Shown here: in pieces, positions 29,037 through 38,171 of the stretch
Layout: each line of letters opens with the position of its first letter
Numbering within the stretch: the stretch's first letter is position 1
From: Nakazawaea peltata
Taxonomy: Eukaryota; Ascomycota; Pichiomycetes; Alaninales; Pachysolenaceae
Length of the DNA stretch: 64,000 nucleotides
Direction: 5' to 3'
NCBI GenBank assembly: GCA_001599355.1
Contig: BCGQ01000004.1
Location: 689,249-753,248 of the forward strand
Notes under the pieces: generated by a model
Told to the model about the DNA's origin: nothing
Databases searched by the model: none
Seen by the model: only the letters and a program-made list of their open reading frames with translations
Made by a program: the position numbers and the translations under genes

Positions 29037-29136
29037 ATGATTGTAGAGATCATCAGGGATTGGATCCTCGCAAGGGTTGGTTGCAAATGATTGTAAAGAT
29101 CATCAGGGATTGGATCCTCGCAAGTCCTGGTTGCAA
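29037..29136. repeat. Two 50-bp direct repeats in tandem
   Basis: Units 29037-29086 and 29087-29136 are identical at 46 of 50 positions. Both contain GATCATCAGGGATTGGATCC. There are no flanking features of a mobile element. Confidence 0.95.
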
Positions 29137-29393
29137 ATGTAGACAATACCAGAACAATACGAGGCGGCAATCGTTCCCAATTCAATCTTATCCTTCGGCT
29201 CCCTACAATTCACCCCCGTGGCCGGTCCTGCATATTAAGAAAAACAAACTTCCTCGATAAGCAATTTCGTCCCAAAACAGGTGGGGCTTTGACGTTGGGC
29301 CTTCCTAAGTAGGAAACTCGCATGCAGATGCAGACCAACCAAATGCAGCTGGAGCCATGTGTGCTATAATTTTTCACTGGGGGGATGAGACGG

Positions 29394-29401
29394 TATAAAT
29401 A
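29394..29401 (+). promoter_or_regulatory. TATA box of the phosphodiesterase gene
   Basis: TATAAATA lies about 50 bp upstream of the ATG at 29450. Confidence 0.6.
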
Positions 29402-29449
29402 GGTCCAGGTGGGATGGGGGAATGAATTTTGGTCTAGGTTAAGATCACA

Positions 29450-31459
29450 ATGAAGTATTCTACGGTTGTTTTGGCTTTGGCCTCGGCCGTTTCTGCGCTC
29501 GAAACTTATGAGCAGATCAGTGCTCAATTGAGTCTGACTTTGGACCTGTATTACCCGGTCTTGGACTTGCCTAACGATGACGAATTATCCAACAGTATTT
29601 ATGAGGGATTGATGGCTGTTACTAACTCGACATCACTCACCGATTGTGAGAAATGTTTGACTCGGTTGGAAATCGGTAAAACCGTCGCTTTGAGTAGACC
29701 TGATTTGGTCTCGGATATTTGGACTAAATGGTGTATCGATTCTGATACTGATGATGAGGTCGACTGTAAATTGGATTATGGTAGAATGACCATTGCCAAC
29801 AGTTCTACAGGTACCAATTTCGTCAATATGTTGAGATTAATGGACCCATTGAGTTATGACGGTCATTTGTACTGTTATAACAAGGAGAGTAAAGCTTGTT
29901 CTCTGCCAACTACTCCCGAGGTTGATGTTTCTTATTTGTGGGGTAACAGTTCTGCTCCAAATGTTCCTCCAACTCAAAGCTGTGGTAAGACTTTCAATGT
30001 CTTGCATATCAGTGACTTCCATATGGAATTGGAGTACACAATTGGTCTGGAAGCTAACTGTACTGATAACAGTATGTGTTGCACCCCTCATAACTATAAT
30101 GAGGAGTCTACCCCTGATGGATACAACTTTGTAGAGAACGTTTACGATGGAGTATCCACTAATATGTCTTACTACAACTCTAGTTATGTTAATGGTGAAT
30201 TCGAGAAAGGTGAGTACATTCCTTCCGTCGGCAGCGACTCTTCTATTTGGTTCCCAGCCAACACTTTCGGTAGTTACTCTTGTGATTCTCCAGAGATCTT
30301 GATCAACAGTTCTTTGAAGTCTATTGCTGATTACCAAGAGTCATTAGGATTGGATTTCGCTTTCTCTATCTTCACCGGTGACTTGGTCGACCACGATGAG
30401 TTACAATACACCAGCTTAGACACCACTATTAAAGAAGAAGAGTATATCTTTAGAGATATCAAGTACAAATTGAAGGATATTCCTGTTTATCCTGTCTTGG
30501 GTAACCACGATAACTATCCTTATGGCCAAATCGCTCAAGAGAACTCTGGATTCTCCAACATTTTCAACTGGAACACCGAGTTGTTATCTGAGATTTGGAA
30601 TGACTACGGATGGATCAACCAACAAGAAGCTAGATACAGTAGTGAACATTATGCTGCTTTCGCTGTCACTACCCAACAAGGATTGAAGGTTATCTCTTTG
30701 AACAGTAACACCTACTACAAGAAGAATTTCTACTGCTACTGGAATGCTACTAACCCTGACAGTTTTGGTACTTTCTCTTTCCTTGTAGATGAGTTGATGG
30801 AGAGTGAGAAAAGAGGTCAAAAGGTCTGGATTATTTCCCATATTCCATTTGTCAGTGACTCGTTGCCAATTCCTCTGAACCTGTTCAAGCAAATCACCAG
30901 TAGATTCTCCAACACCATTGCCGAAATCTTCTTCGGACACACCCATGTTGATCAATTCTCTTTGATGTACAGTGACATCGAGAACAAGACCGAAGATAAT
31001 TTGATTCTGCACGGTTGGATTTCTCAACTGATCACCCCTTGGGTAGACTACAACCCTCTGTGGCGTTACTACGAAGTTGACTCTCAATCCTTCAAGGTTA
31101 TGAACCTGTTCAACTACTACACCAAATTGAATGAATCTTACGCCAATGGTGGACAAGAGCCAGTTTGGGAATTCGAGTACAGTCCTAGAGAAGCCTATCT
31201 GAATGTTGTTGACTGGCCATCCACTGCTCCTTTGAATGCTACATTCTGGCACCGTATCGCTTCTCTGTTCCAAACCGATAATGATACTTTACAACAGTTT
31301 GTTAACTATGAGGCTAGATTCTCTCCATATACCGTTAATTGTACAGATGGAAGTGGGTCATGTGCTGCTGTTTGGTGTTACACTACTTCTTGGACTTTAG
31401 AAGAGTTCTCTCTGTGTGAAAAACAATACGATGTTTCGTATTCTTATCCAGCCAATTAA
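29450..31459 (+). CDS. Secreted acid sphingomyelinase-like phosphodiesterase
   Basis: A 669-aa protein with a signal peptide (about 1-16, MKYSTVVLALASAVSA) and a Cys-containing saposin-B-like segment (about 60-110, DCEKCL...WCIDSD). A calcineurin-like metallophosphoesterase domain follows. All metal motifs are present: D189-x-H191 (SDFHM), GDxVDHD with D311, GNHD (351-354), His464 in SHIPF and GHTH (496-499). About a dozen N-x-S/T sites suggest heavy N-glycosylation. No TM or GPI signal is visible at the C-terminus (ends SYSYPAN), so it is likely secreted or vacuolar. The best match is the fungal acid sphingomyelinase/ASM-like family. The natural substrate (sphingomyelin, other phosphodiester or phosphate monoester) is not known. 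Confidence 0.85.
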   Translation: MKYSTVVLALASAVSALETYEQISAQLSLTLDLYYPVLDLPNDDELSNSIYEGLMAVTNSTSLTDCEKCLTRLEIGKTVALSRPDLVSDIWTKWCIDSDTDDEVDCKLDYGRMTIANSSTGTNFVNMLRLMDPLSYDGHLYCYNKESKACSLPTTPEVDVSYLWGNSSAPNVPPTQSCGKTFNVLHISDFHMELEYTIGLEANCTDNSMCCTPHNYNEESTPDGYNFVENVYDGVSTNMSYYNSSYVNGEFEKGEYIPSVGSDSSIWFPANTFGSYSCDSPEILINSSLKSIADYQESLGLDFAFSIFTGDLVDHDELQYTSLDTTIKEEEYIFRDIKYKLKDIPVYPVLGNHDNYPYGQIAQENSGFSNIFNWNTELLSEIWNDYGWINQQEARYSSEHYAAFAVTTQQGLKVISLNSNTYYKKNFYCYWNATNPDSFGTFSFLVDELMESEKRGQKVWIISHIPFVSDSLPIPLNLFKQITSRFSNTIAEIFFGHTHVDQFSLMYSDIENKTEDNLILHGWISQLITPWVDYNPLWRYYEVDSQSFKVMNLFNYYTKLNESYANGGQEPVWEFEYSPREAYLNVVDWPSTAPLNATFWHRIASLFQTDNDTLQQFVNYEARFSPYTVNCTDGSGSCAAVWCYTTSWTLEEFSLCEKQYDVSYSYPAN

Positions 31460-31919
31460 ATAAATATCTGATTGTTGTATTTTGTAGAGAGGGGGGTTAA
31501 TGAATGTATGTAGAGAAGGGGGTGATGAGAGATACTATTTTGGGTATTTCCTTAGGAGGGCAGATTAGTAGTAAAGATATGAACTGAAGATGATGATTGG
31601 ATCATACGGGAAGTTGCCTCAAATTCGTCTTGGCACCATAGTGGACCCCTTGGTGCCCATTTTGCCATCTGTGCCCTTTGCGCCCCCTCATCTCATCTGT
31701 AGTTCCTATTGCTCTCTTACCTTCTTCCACCTCTCATGCCCATCCTAATGCCTCTAGAAAAATTTTCTTGCCCCTGCCCTGCTGCCTGGCGTTGGCAAAA
31801 AAATCAAAACAAACACACGCTCAGCTCAACCTTTCGCCCTTGCGGTGAACTGAATTATATAAGGAAAAGAGAGTGTATTGAAGACAAGCACAGATTAGAA
31901 GGAACCAGTAAATTTTAAA
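31460..31919. other. Promoter region of SVF1
   Basis: A 460-bp gap. It has GGGG-rich and CCCC-rich patches (31490-31530, 31640-31790) and a TATATAAG element at about 31857-31864, some 60 bp upstream of the SVF1 start. No gene is seen. Confidence 0.6.
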
Positions 31920-33308
31920 ATGCTTAAGTGGGTTCAATCAGGGTAAGTGAGATGGCGATAGAGGAAGTTGAGCGGGAGGAGGATAACCGCGGTATACTGT
32001 AGTGGGGTCTCCTGACTAATATGGGCTGACCCTACAACGTGTATTGCTCTATGAAGATGAGAAATCATACTAACAAAATGGACCAGAATTTCGGCTGTAA
32101 CCGGTTTGGCCGAACCAGAATATGGTAGAGAGGCAATTCACCCAATTACTGATGGGTTAGAAGGTAAGAAATGTTATGAAGTTCTTAGTCGTGAAGACAC
32201 CGCTTGGCTCTGTCCTGACTCGACCAATGTGGAGACTCAAACTTTTTACTTCAGCAATGCTGAGACTGGATACATGGGTTTCACTCAACTTATCCGTTCT
32301 GATCTTGTCGGTTTGTACAGCACTGCTCAACAAACATTCAAGATCTTCCACAAAGATACTCCACATGACTATGTCTGGACATCGACCAAATTGGAGAACT
32401 TCAAAGTCGATGGCACCAACTTCTACGCTGATAATTTCAAAATCGAGTTGAGTGAAGATGGTAAGTCTTATCACTTTAAGAGTGATGCTTGTGCTCAATC
32501 GATCATCGATATGAAGTTTGAGAGACTTGTTGATGGTATTAAATTCGGTTCTGATGGTACCACATACTACGGTGATAACATTAAAGAGCCATGGGGTAGT
32601 ATGAGACATGTCTTCTGGCCTAGAGTTGATGTCACCGGTAGTGTTATCTTGAACCCTAGCGATGCCGAGGAATCTGGAGAAGAACAAAACAAGCAACAAG
32701 GTCAACCAAAGGAGACCGTCAAACACGAAATTGAAGGTAAACTGATGTTCGTTATGGCTTTACAAGGTATGAAACCTCATCATGCCGCTGCTAGTTGGAA
32801 TTTCTTACACTTTGTCGGTAAGGAGCACTCTGTCGTACTCATGGAGTTCACCACCCCTAAGTCTTATGCTACTACCAAAGTTAACGTTGCCATTGTCTCC
32901 AACGATGAGAAAGTTGTGTCATGTTGTATCAATTCTGATGTCAAACATCTCGATCCTAAGGTAGATGAGGTTGGATGGTCTGTTCCACAAAAGTTGGAAT
33001 GTGTCTTAAACGGGGTTGCTTGTTCAGATGAATTGAACAGTAAGCTGGTTGGTGAGCCAATTCCAGAGTCTGCTGACAAGTTCTCTGCCATCATTAAGGG
33101 TGATTTAACTCACATGAGTGAGAGAGTCGATGTCATGGCCGAGGTCCCAACTTTTGTCAAGAACATTGTCTCTGGTGTCGTTGGAACTAAACCTTATATC
33201 TATCAGTTCTGTAACACTATGACTTTGTCTATCAATGGTGGTGAAGAAGAAGAGGGTGTTGGTTATAGTGAGGCCAGTTTTATTACCGAGGTTTCTCCTT
33301 CGGCTTAA
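31920..33308 (+). CDS. SVF1: Survival factor Svf1 (lipocalin-like ceramide transfer protein), two exons
   Basis: Exon 1 is 31920-31942 (23 nt: MLKWVQS plus 2 nt of a Gly codon) and exon 2 is 32087-33308. Splicing yields 414 aa beginning MLKWVQSGISAVTGLAEPEYG, almost identical to the S. cerevisiae N-terminus MLKWIQGGISAVTG. That N-terminus is an amphipathic helix known to bind Golgi membranes. The body has the Svf1-like double beta-barrel with WTSTKLENFKV, EPWGSMRHVFWPR, MKPHHAAASWNF and FTTPKSYATTKV motifs. Svf1 moves ceramide from ER to Golgi and supports survival under oxidative and cold stress. Exon 2 alone lacks an ATG at the conserved start. Confidence 0.93.
31943..32086 (+). other. SVF1 intron, 144 nt
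   Basis: The donor is GTAAGT at 31943, the branch sequence TACTAAC is at 32068-32074 with branch A 32073, and the acceptor CCAG ends at 32086, 13 nt after the branch A. The junction falls inside a Gly codon (GG|A) and restores the conserved Svf1 N-terminus. Confidence 0.93.
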
Positions 33309-33761
33309 TTTATTTTTTCTTCGACTGCATTTCTTTCATTCTTTTAATAGCTTCTATAATTTATGTGTTATTTGAGTGCGTGTAGAATTAAGGGTTTAAT
33401 TGAACTAAAATCATGGGGATCTAATTGAACTCCTAGGGGGTCTAATTGAACATGGTGGGTGGGGGAAAAGGGGTAGTCCATTGGGGGGCCTACGACGTAT
33501 AAAGGGACAGAGTTAGTTAATAGTTATATAATTCAGATGATCTACATACTTAGATTTCTAGATGCTCATAGAGTATCTAGATGTCCATTTCTCCTTTAAT
33601 ACCCCTTTATCCCACCCCCTTCGATATCCCCTTCTTATCCACTATCCCCCTTAACACCCCCTCCCCCCTTAACGCTCACAAATTCCCTATTTAGCTCATC
33701 AACAAATAAAAAAATCATTTTAATCCTCTCCTTTATCCGTACACTTCACCATCATAACACC
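33309..33761. other. Intergenic region SVF1-SDC1
   Basis: A 453-bp gap with three spaced copies of CTAATTGAAC (about 33397-33455) and a C-rich pyrimidine stretch (33590-33670) upstream of SDC1. No gene is seen. Confidence 0.55.
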
Positions 33762-34121
33762 ATGTCAGCAAACGAAGAATATAAAGAAAGCTCTGAGCCC
33801 GCGCAGCTCGAACAGTTAACAACGACTGCGGAGATTCAATTACCCGAATCAAAGACCCCAACCCCGACACCGAAGTCGCAACTGCCACCCGCTAAGAAGC
33901 CAAAGTTGGAATCAGGAACAGTACCAGAAATCCCACCTCTCCCTGAAGGATTGACCCCAGCTGAAGTGATAGGTGGTTCCCCTGTGAGGAAGTTCCTCAA
34001 TTTGTATATTACCGAAGAGCTTCTTAAGGGACTTAAACTGTGTGTTGCCGAACGTCCTACTAGACCATTGAAATGGCTTGGTGAATGGTTGATTCTGCGA
34101 GACGAAGAACTTAACAAATAG
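33762..34121 (+). CDS. SDC1: COMPASS (Set1C) subunit Sdc1, Dpy-30 motif
   Basis: A 119-aa protein. The N-terminal 65 residues are disordered, rich in Pro/Thr/Lys, and include a KKPKLE basic stretch. The C-terminal Dpy-30 motif (about 70-117) reads GGSPVRKFLNLYITEELLKG, then KLCVAERPTRPLKWLGEWLI, comparable to yeast Sdc1 GGSSTRKYLN...LRVLGEYLI. Sdc1 dimerises through this helical hairpin and docks on Bre2 in the Set1 histone H3K4 methyltransferase complex. The length is normal for the family. It is convergent with UGO1, 66 bp away. Confidence 0.82.
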   Translation: MSANEEYKESSEPAQLEQLTTTAEIQLPESKTPTPTPKSQLPPAKKPKLESGTVPEIPPLPEGLTPAEVIGGSPVRKFLNLYITEELLKGLKLCVAERPTRPLKWLGEWLILRDEELNK

Positions 34122-34187
34122 ACCCTAGAGGTATAGACATGTATAGTACTACAACAATAAAACAATTTACACGTATACATTAATATA

Positions 34188-35693
34188 TTAAAACTTTTCA
34201 TCTTGGAAATTTGCCTGTGAGGTCTCGTTCATGAGATCCAGTCCCCAATTTCCAATCACGTTCAATAATCCAACTCTCCATCCTCTGAAGATGGCTTCAA
34301 TTCCTTTGTTCACATTAGGCAGTTGGGTCAGGTATTTATCAATGGCATAACCCGGTACAGTACCTTGGTAAACATAGTACAAAGTGGTGAGATAACCAAA
34401 GTAGCCTCCGAATTCGAAACTCAATTCGTCTGGGGAGATCCGTAACTCTTCATTGGTGCACTCTTCTTTATCAAGTAAATAGTCCAATTGAGCTCTACGT
34501 AATAACAATTCCAACGGCAATTTGAGGAAGAGATCTGACACCGACAGTACCAATGTAATGGTCCAATATAACAGAGGAGCAGAATATTTATCGATGTTGA
34601 ACTTAGTATGGAGTAAGTATGGGGTACATTTCTTCCATAAAAGAGTAACCAAGCTGTAGTTCAAAGTTGGAACGATCAAATTCACCGGAATAATAAAGTC
34701 CTTCCATGAATAAGACATGATAATCTTTTGGAAACTTCTCTTATCGGTCAAGGTTGTGGATGTGGCCACAAATTTCAGACGAATCAAATCAATAGGTTGT
34801 AATAAGATCAGTGTCAAAACTCCAGCGGTTATACTGAGGCATAAACTCTTGAATGGGTTGGAAGAGTGAATGATATCGATGAAGAATGGATCTGGGATAT
34901 TGAGCACCGGTGATAAGAATCCGGTGATCCACAGTTCCAAAGTGGTAGATAATGTTTGATAAATGAAGGTGGTGTTAATTCCACGCCAAAGTCCTCTACT
35001 TCCTTCCTTTGATAACAATGAAGACATTATATCCAGAGTCTTCAAAGAGACCGGCTTAACATGGTGTTTCCGAACTTTAGGGTCGTCTTTAAGAGAAGCC
35101 ATTCTAATCGATGGAACCGAACGTTCAATATTGGATTTTCTTCTGGTTCTTGTCTTCACAGGTGAAAGCGTTGTGGACTCGGCAGATGAAAAGAAGTTGA
35201 TATCCTCGTCGTCTTCCTCATCTTCATCATCATTAAATTCATTAGTGTCATTAGATGGCTTGGTCTTGGTAGTTTCGATATTGAATGAACCCACTTGCAA
35301 GAAGAATCGAGTCACCTCAAAAGGCTCACTGATCACTACTTTGAAATAGTTACGAATAAACGACCTAATCAAGTTATTGAACAACTCCTTGAGATTATTG
35401 AAATCAAAGTACTCTTGGAATTCCAAATCGGAATAGATATCCTTAGATCCTATCAGCTTGTCAGTAGAGACCGAAGCCTTCTTAATCGGAGCCTTCAACC
35501 CAAGCTTGGTGATTCCTATGCCGTGAGATGACCTTTGTTGATTGTTGTATTGTAAAGTAGTTGGCAACGACATCGAGATGGGTTTACCGCTGTGGTGATC
35601 AATGACCCCTTCAGGTCCGTAGCTTATGTCATATAACATAGCGAACTCAGAGGGGTTCTTATATGGACGTAAGTCCTTGTCTGGGGAAGTCAT
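34188..35693 (-). CDS. UGO1: Mitochondrial outer-membrane fusion protein Ugo1
   Basis: A 501-aa protein, equal in length to S. cerevisiae Ugo1 (502 aa). It is a degenerate mitochondrial-carrier-fold protein. An N-terminal soluble region (about 1-200) has an acidic Asn/Asp/Glu-rich patch (NEFNDDEDEEDDED). Carrier-like repeats follow, the clearest being ITAGVLTLILLQPIDLIRLKFVA (about 284-306), with LLSKEGSRGLWRGI near 228-241. Ugo1 links Fzo1 and Mgm1 during outer- and inner-membrane fusion. The DPF/NPSEF start region (SPDKDLRPYKNPSEF) fits the family. Only 174 bp separate its start from the stop of the next minus-strand gene. Confidence 0.85.
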   Translation of the reverse strand: MTSPDKDLRPYKNPSEFAMLYDISYGPEGVIDHHSGKPISMSLPTTLQYNNQQRSSHGIGITKLGLKAPIKKASVSTDKLIGSKDIYSDLEFQEYFDFNNLKELFNNLIRSFIRNYFKVVISEPFEVTRFFLQVGSFNIETTKTKPSNDTNEFNDDEDEEDDEDINFFSSAESTTLSPVKTRTRRKSNIERSVPSIRMASLKDDPKVRKHHVKPVSLKTLDIMSSLLSKEGSRGLWRGINTTFIYQTLSTTLELWITGFLSPVLNIPDPFFIDIIHSSNPFKSLCLSITAGVLTLILLQPIDLIRLKFVATSTTLTDKRSFQKIIMSYSWKDFIIPVNLIVPTLNYSLVTLLWKKCTPYLLHTKFNIDKYSAPLLYWTITLVLSVSDLFLKLPLELLLRRAQLDYLLDKEECTNEELRISPDELSFEFGGYFGYLTTLYYVYQGTVPGYAIDKYLTQLPNVNKGIEAIFRGWRVGLLNVIGNWGLDLMNETSQANFQDEKF

Positions 35694-35867
35694 GTCCTAC
35701 GTATCTCTCTCGAACCGCCAGTCTCGTATTTCTCCAAATCAGCTAATAAACAATCTTCATATAGAAATAAATAATTTACTAAGGAAATTTAAGAGGCGCG
35801 CACCTTAAGCAGGTGGTGTACGAGAGATGAGAGGAGCAAATATTTATTGAAGGCGAAATGAGCGAGT

Positions 35868-37775
35868 TCAATTACAATTTTCCTTTCCTTGCGGATAAGG
35901 GTCCCTAAGTATGGAAGGTTTCAGAGAGGGTGGCGATTGTGAGTTGTGCGCGGTCAAAATTGATTCGTGCATTGTCACGTTACGTCGTTTAGGGATAGAA
36001 ATTGGGGGTGCTTGCGGTGCTTGCTTGGGTTGATTGGATTCGACTGTGAAACGAAGGTTGTTGATCAATGATTTATCGGGTGATGAGAGGATCGATTGGG
36101 TTTTCAGTTCTAAGGCTTGGAACTTGTGTTGGAATCCAATCAATTGTTGTAGTTTAGTTTCGTAGACAGAGTTCAATTCGGCAAGCAGTTGTTGTTTTGC
36201 CTCAAGTTGGGTAGATAATTTGGTGAGTTCTTCTTTCAGGGACATTGATTGAGAAATGATGGTGGAGAGCGGTGCTTGGAGGGACTCTTTATCTTTGTAG
36301 AGTTGTAAATCTGATTGGAGTTGAGCTATTTGAGCATCTTTCTTAGCAAGTTCGGTGGTTGTATCATGGAGATGAGCATCTTTCTTGGCTAGTTCAGTAG
36401 TTGCGGTAAGGAGATGAGCATCTTTCTCACTAAGTTTTCTTTGTAACTCGTCAATTTTAGTTGTATTTATGCGTAATTCTTCGATCCTCGATACTAACTC
36501 ATCATTAACTGACCTGTCGGATTGTTGATTAATAGATTTTTGAATATCATGTAATTGATCTCTTAAAGAATCGGAAGCAATCAGACTTCTAATAGAATCT
36601 AATTTCTCTAATATGTTGGAATCATTATTATCTTTTGTAGAAATATGAATCTCATCTAATTTTTTGATCAATTGAGTTTGATCCATAGCAGATTCCAATG
36701 CTGTAAGTTTAGTTAAGACGTCAGAGTAGTCAACTGTATGGATTTGTTCGAGTTTTGATAAAATTTCACTCTGATCAAGAACTGACTCGAGCTCATCAAC
36801 TCTCGATATGACTTTACTCTGGTCAAGAGCTGACTCAAGATCGTCAAATCTCGATAATATTTCTTGTTGATCAAAAATTGATTTGAGTTCATCAAGTTTC
36901 GATATTACAGTTTTCGTCTCTACAGAATTCTTGATCAGATCGAGACTTGATAATACTTGATCTTGGTTTGTTCTCTCAGTTTCTTGTTTGGTGATGGCCA
37001 GTTCAAGCTTCTCAAATTTGGATACAATTTCTTGCTGGCCCAAAGAAGCTTCAATCCTATCAAGGATTTTCAATAATGTATCTTGACCCACAGAGGCCTC
37101 AATTTTATCAAGCTTAGCTAATACTTCCGATTGATCTGACAGTTTCAAGAGCTCATCGAATTTAGTTGAAAAATTCAATTTAGCTTCAATTTGTTCAAAT
37201 TTAGACACCAACTCAGGAGATTCAGATGATAATTTCAAATTTTTCAATCCCAATTCCAAAGACTCGATTTGTGAGCTCAATTCAGTCGATAAATTGGACT
37301 TAGCAGTGGAATTCTGCAGATCCACAAAATCCTCAAGAGTCAACTGAACATTTTTCACCAATTGAACGATTTGCTCTAAACCTGTATGAAATACAGTCTG
37401 TGTGAGTAAATCACTTTCATTCTCCTGTCTGAGCCTGAATGTCTCGTTGAACTCTCTTAACTGAACTCCAAAATCCTTGATATGTGAACTATTTCCTTTA
37501 CTTCTCTCTACAATGTTAACAAGAGCATCTTGTATGGTCTCCAACATGTTCTTCAATTCATCAAGAGCGACATTACTCTCCCCTCCACCTGAAAATATCA
37601 ACCTATTAATGTCGAATTTCCTCTTACTGTTAGGGATGGTGGCCTTCAACTGTATATCCATGTTCTCTGGGACCGGCAATGGAGGTATTTTTTGTCTTGT
37701 TGGAGAATAAGGTGACCCAGGAGCTATTCTATGCGGTGAAGATGCCGCTGAGCTATCATTATCTTGGTATGACAT
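35868..37775 (-). CDS. Coiled-coil protein with 16-residue repeats, CDK sites and a C-terminal KEN box
   Basis: I cannot name an orthologue. The chosen start is the first ATG (37775), giving 635 aa. The frame continues further upstream only without an ATG. The N-terminal 40 residues are disordered with S-P-x-R matches to the CDK consensus (SPHR at about 13-16, SPTR at about 24-27). A central helical region (about 70-560) contains roughly eleven copies of a 16-residue repeat between about 188 and 402, with the pattern E-[IV]-[LIV]-S-[KR]-[LF]-D-x-[LI]-E-S-x-[LV]-D-Q-S. Further coiled coil repeats KKDAHL...TTELA follow near 480-510. The extreme C-terminus ends GKENCN, a KEN-type degron. A structural role in the spindle, spindle pole or nuclear envelope is plausible but inferred. 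Confidence 0.7.
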   Translation of the reverse strand: MSYQDNDSSAASSPHRIAPGSPYSPTRQKIPPLPVPENMDIQLKATIPNSKRKFDINRLIFSGGGESNVALDELKNMLETIQDALVNIVERSKGNSSHIKDFGVQLREFNETFRLRQENESDLLTQTVFHTGLEQIVQLVKNVQLTLEDFVDLQNSTAKSNLSTELSSQIESLELGLKNLKLSSESPELVSKFEQIEAKLNFSTKFDELLKLSDQSEVLAKLDKIEASVGQDTLLKILDRIEASLGQQEIVSKFEKLELAITKQETERTNQDQVLSSLDLIKNSVETKTVISKLDELKSIFDQQEILSRFDDLESALDQSKVISRVDELESVLDQSEILSKLEQIHTVDYSDVLTKLTALESAMDQTQLIKKLDEIHISTKDNNDSNILEKLDSIRSLIASDSLRDQLHDIQKSINQQSDRSVNDELVSRIEELRINTTKIDELQRKLSEKDAHLLTATTELAKKDAHLHDTTTELAKKDAQIAQLQSDLQLYKDKESLQAPLSTIISQSMSLKEELTKLSTQLEAKQQLLAELNSVYETKLQQLIGFQHKFQALELKTQSILSSPDKSLINNLRFTVESNQPKQAPQAPPISIPKRRNVTMHESILTAHNSQSPPSLKPSILRDPYPQGKENCN

Positions 37776-38171
37776 CCTTTGCACTTGTACTATCTGATCA
37801 ATCAGATGGGATGTTTGTTTACATATCGCGAGTGAAATGTAAACAAAGGGATAGCAATTTACGAATTGTAGTGGTGCGGCTGAAGAGTTCCGCGCGACCA
37901 CCTCGACCTCCTTGAAAGTAAGGAAAATCAAAGGGGGTTAAGAAAGGGGTGAGTGGAGGCGACAGCGGAGGCGACAGCCATGGGGGAGCCAGGGGAAGCC
38001 CGTGCAACAACGAAGTTAACACAATTAACCTGAACATCCAAGTCCTCACTCTAAGAATCTCAGTTCAACATCTACAAACTCTAATTATTCTAATATATCG
38101 TATTAAATAGGCCCTCATCTAAGTAAGAACCGCTAAAGAATTAAATCATAAACATTAAATATAATCTCAAA
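37776..38171. other. Intergenic region upstream of the coiled-coil gene
   Basis: A 396-bp gap between two minus-strand genes. It contains a GA/GGCGAC-rich stretch (37935-37985) and AT-rich DNA near 38080-38170. No gene is seen. Confidence 0.5.

Larger units (their letters stand above)
28942..29449. other. Intergenic region TDA3 to phosphodiesterase gene
   Basis: A 508-bp gap. It carries a 50-bp direct repeat pair (29037-29136) and a TATAAATA box (29394-29401) for the next gene. No gene is seen. Confidence 0.6.
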
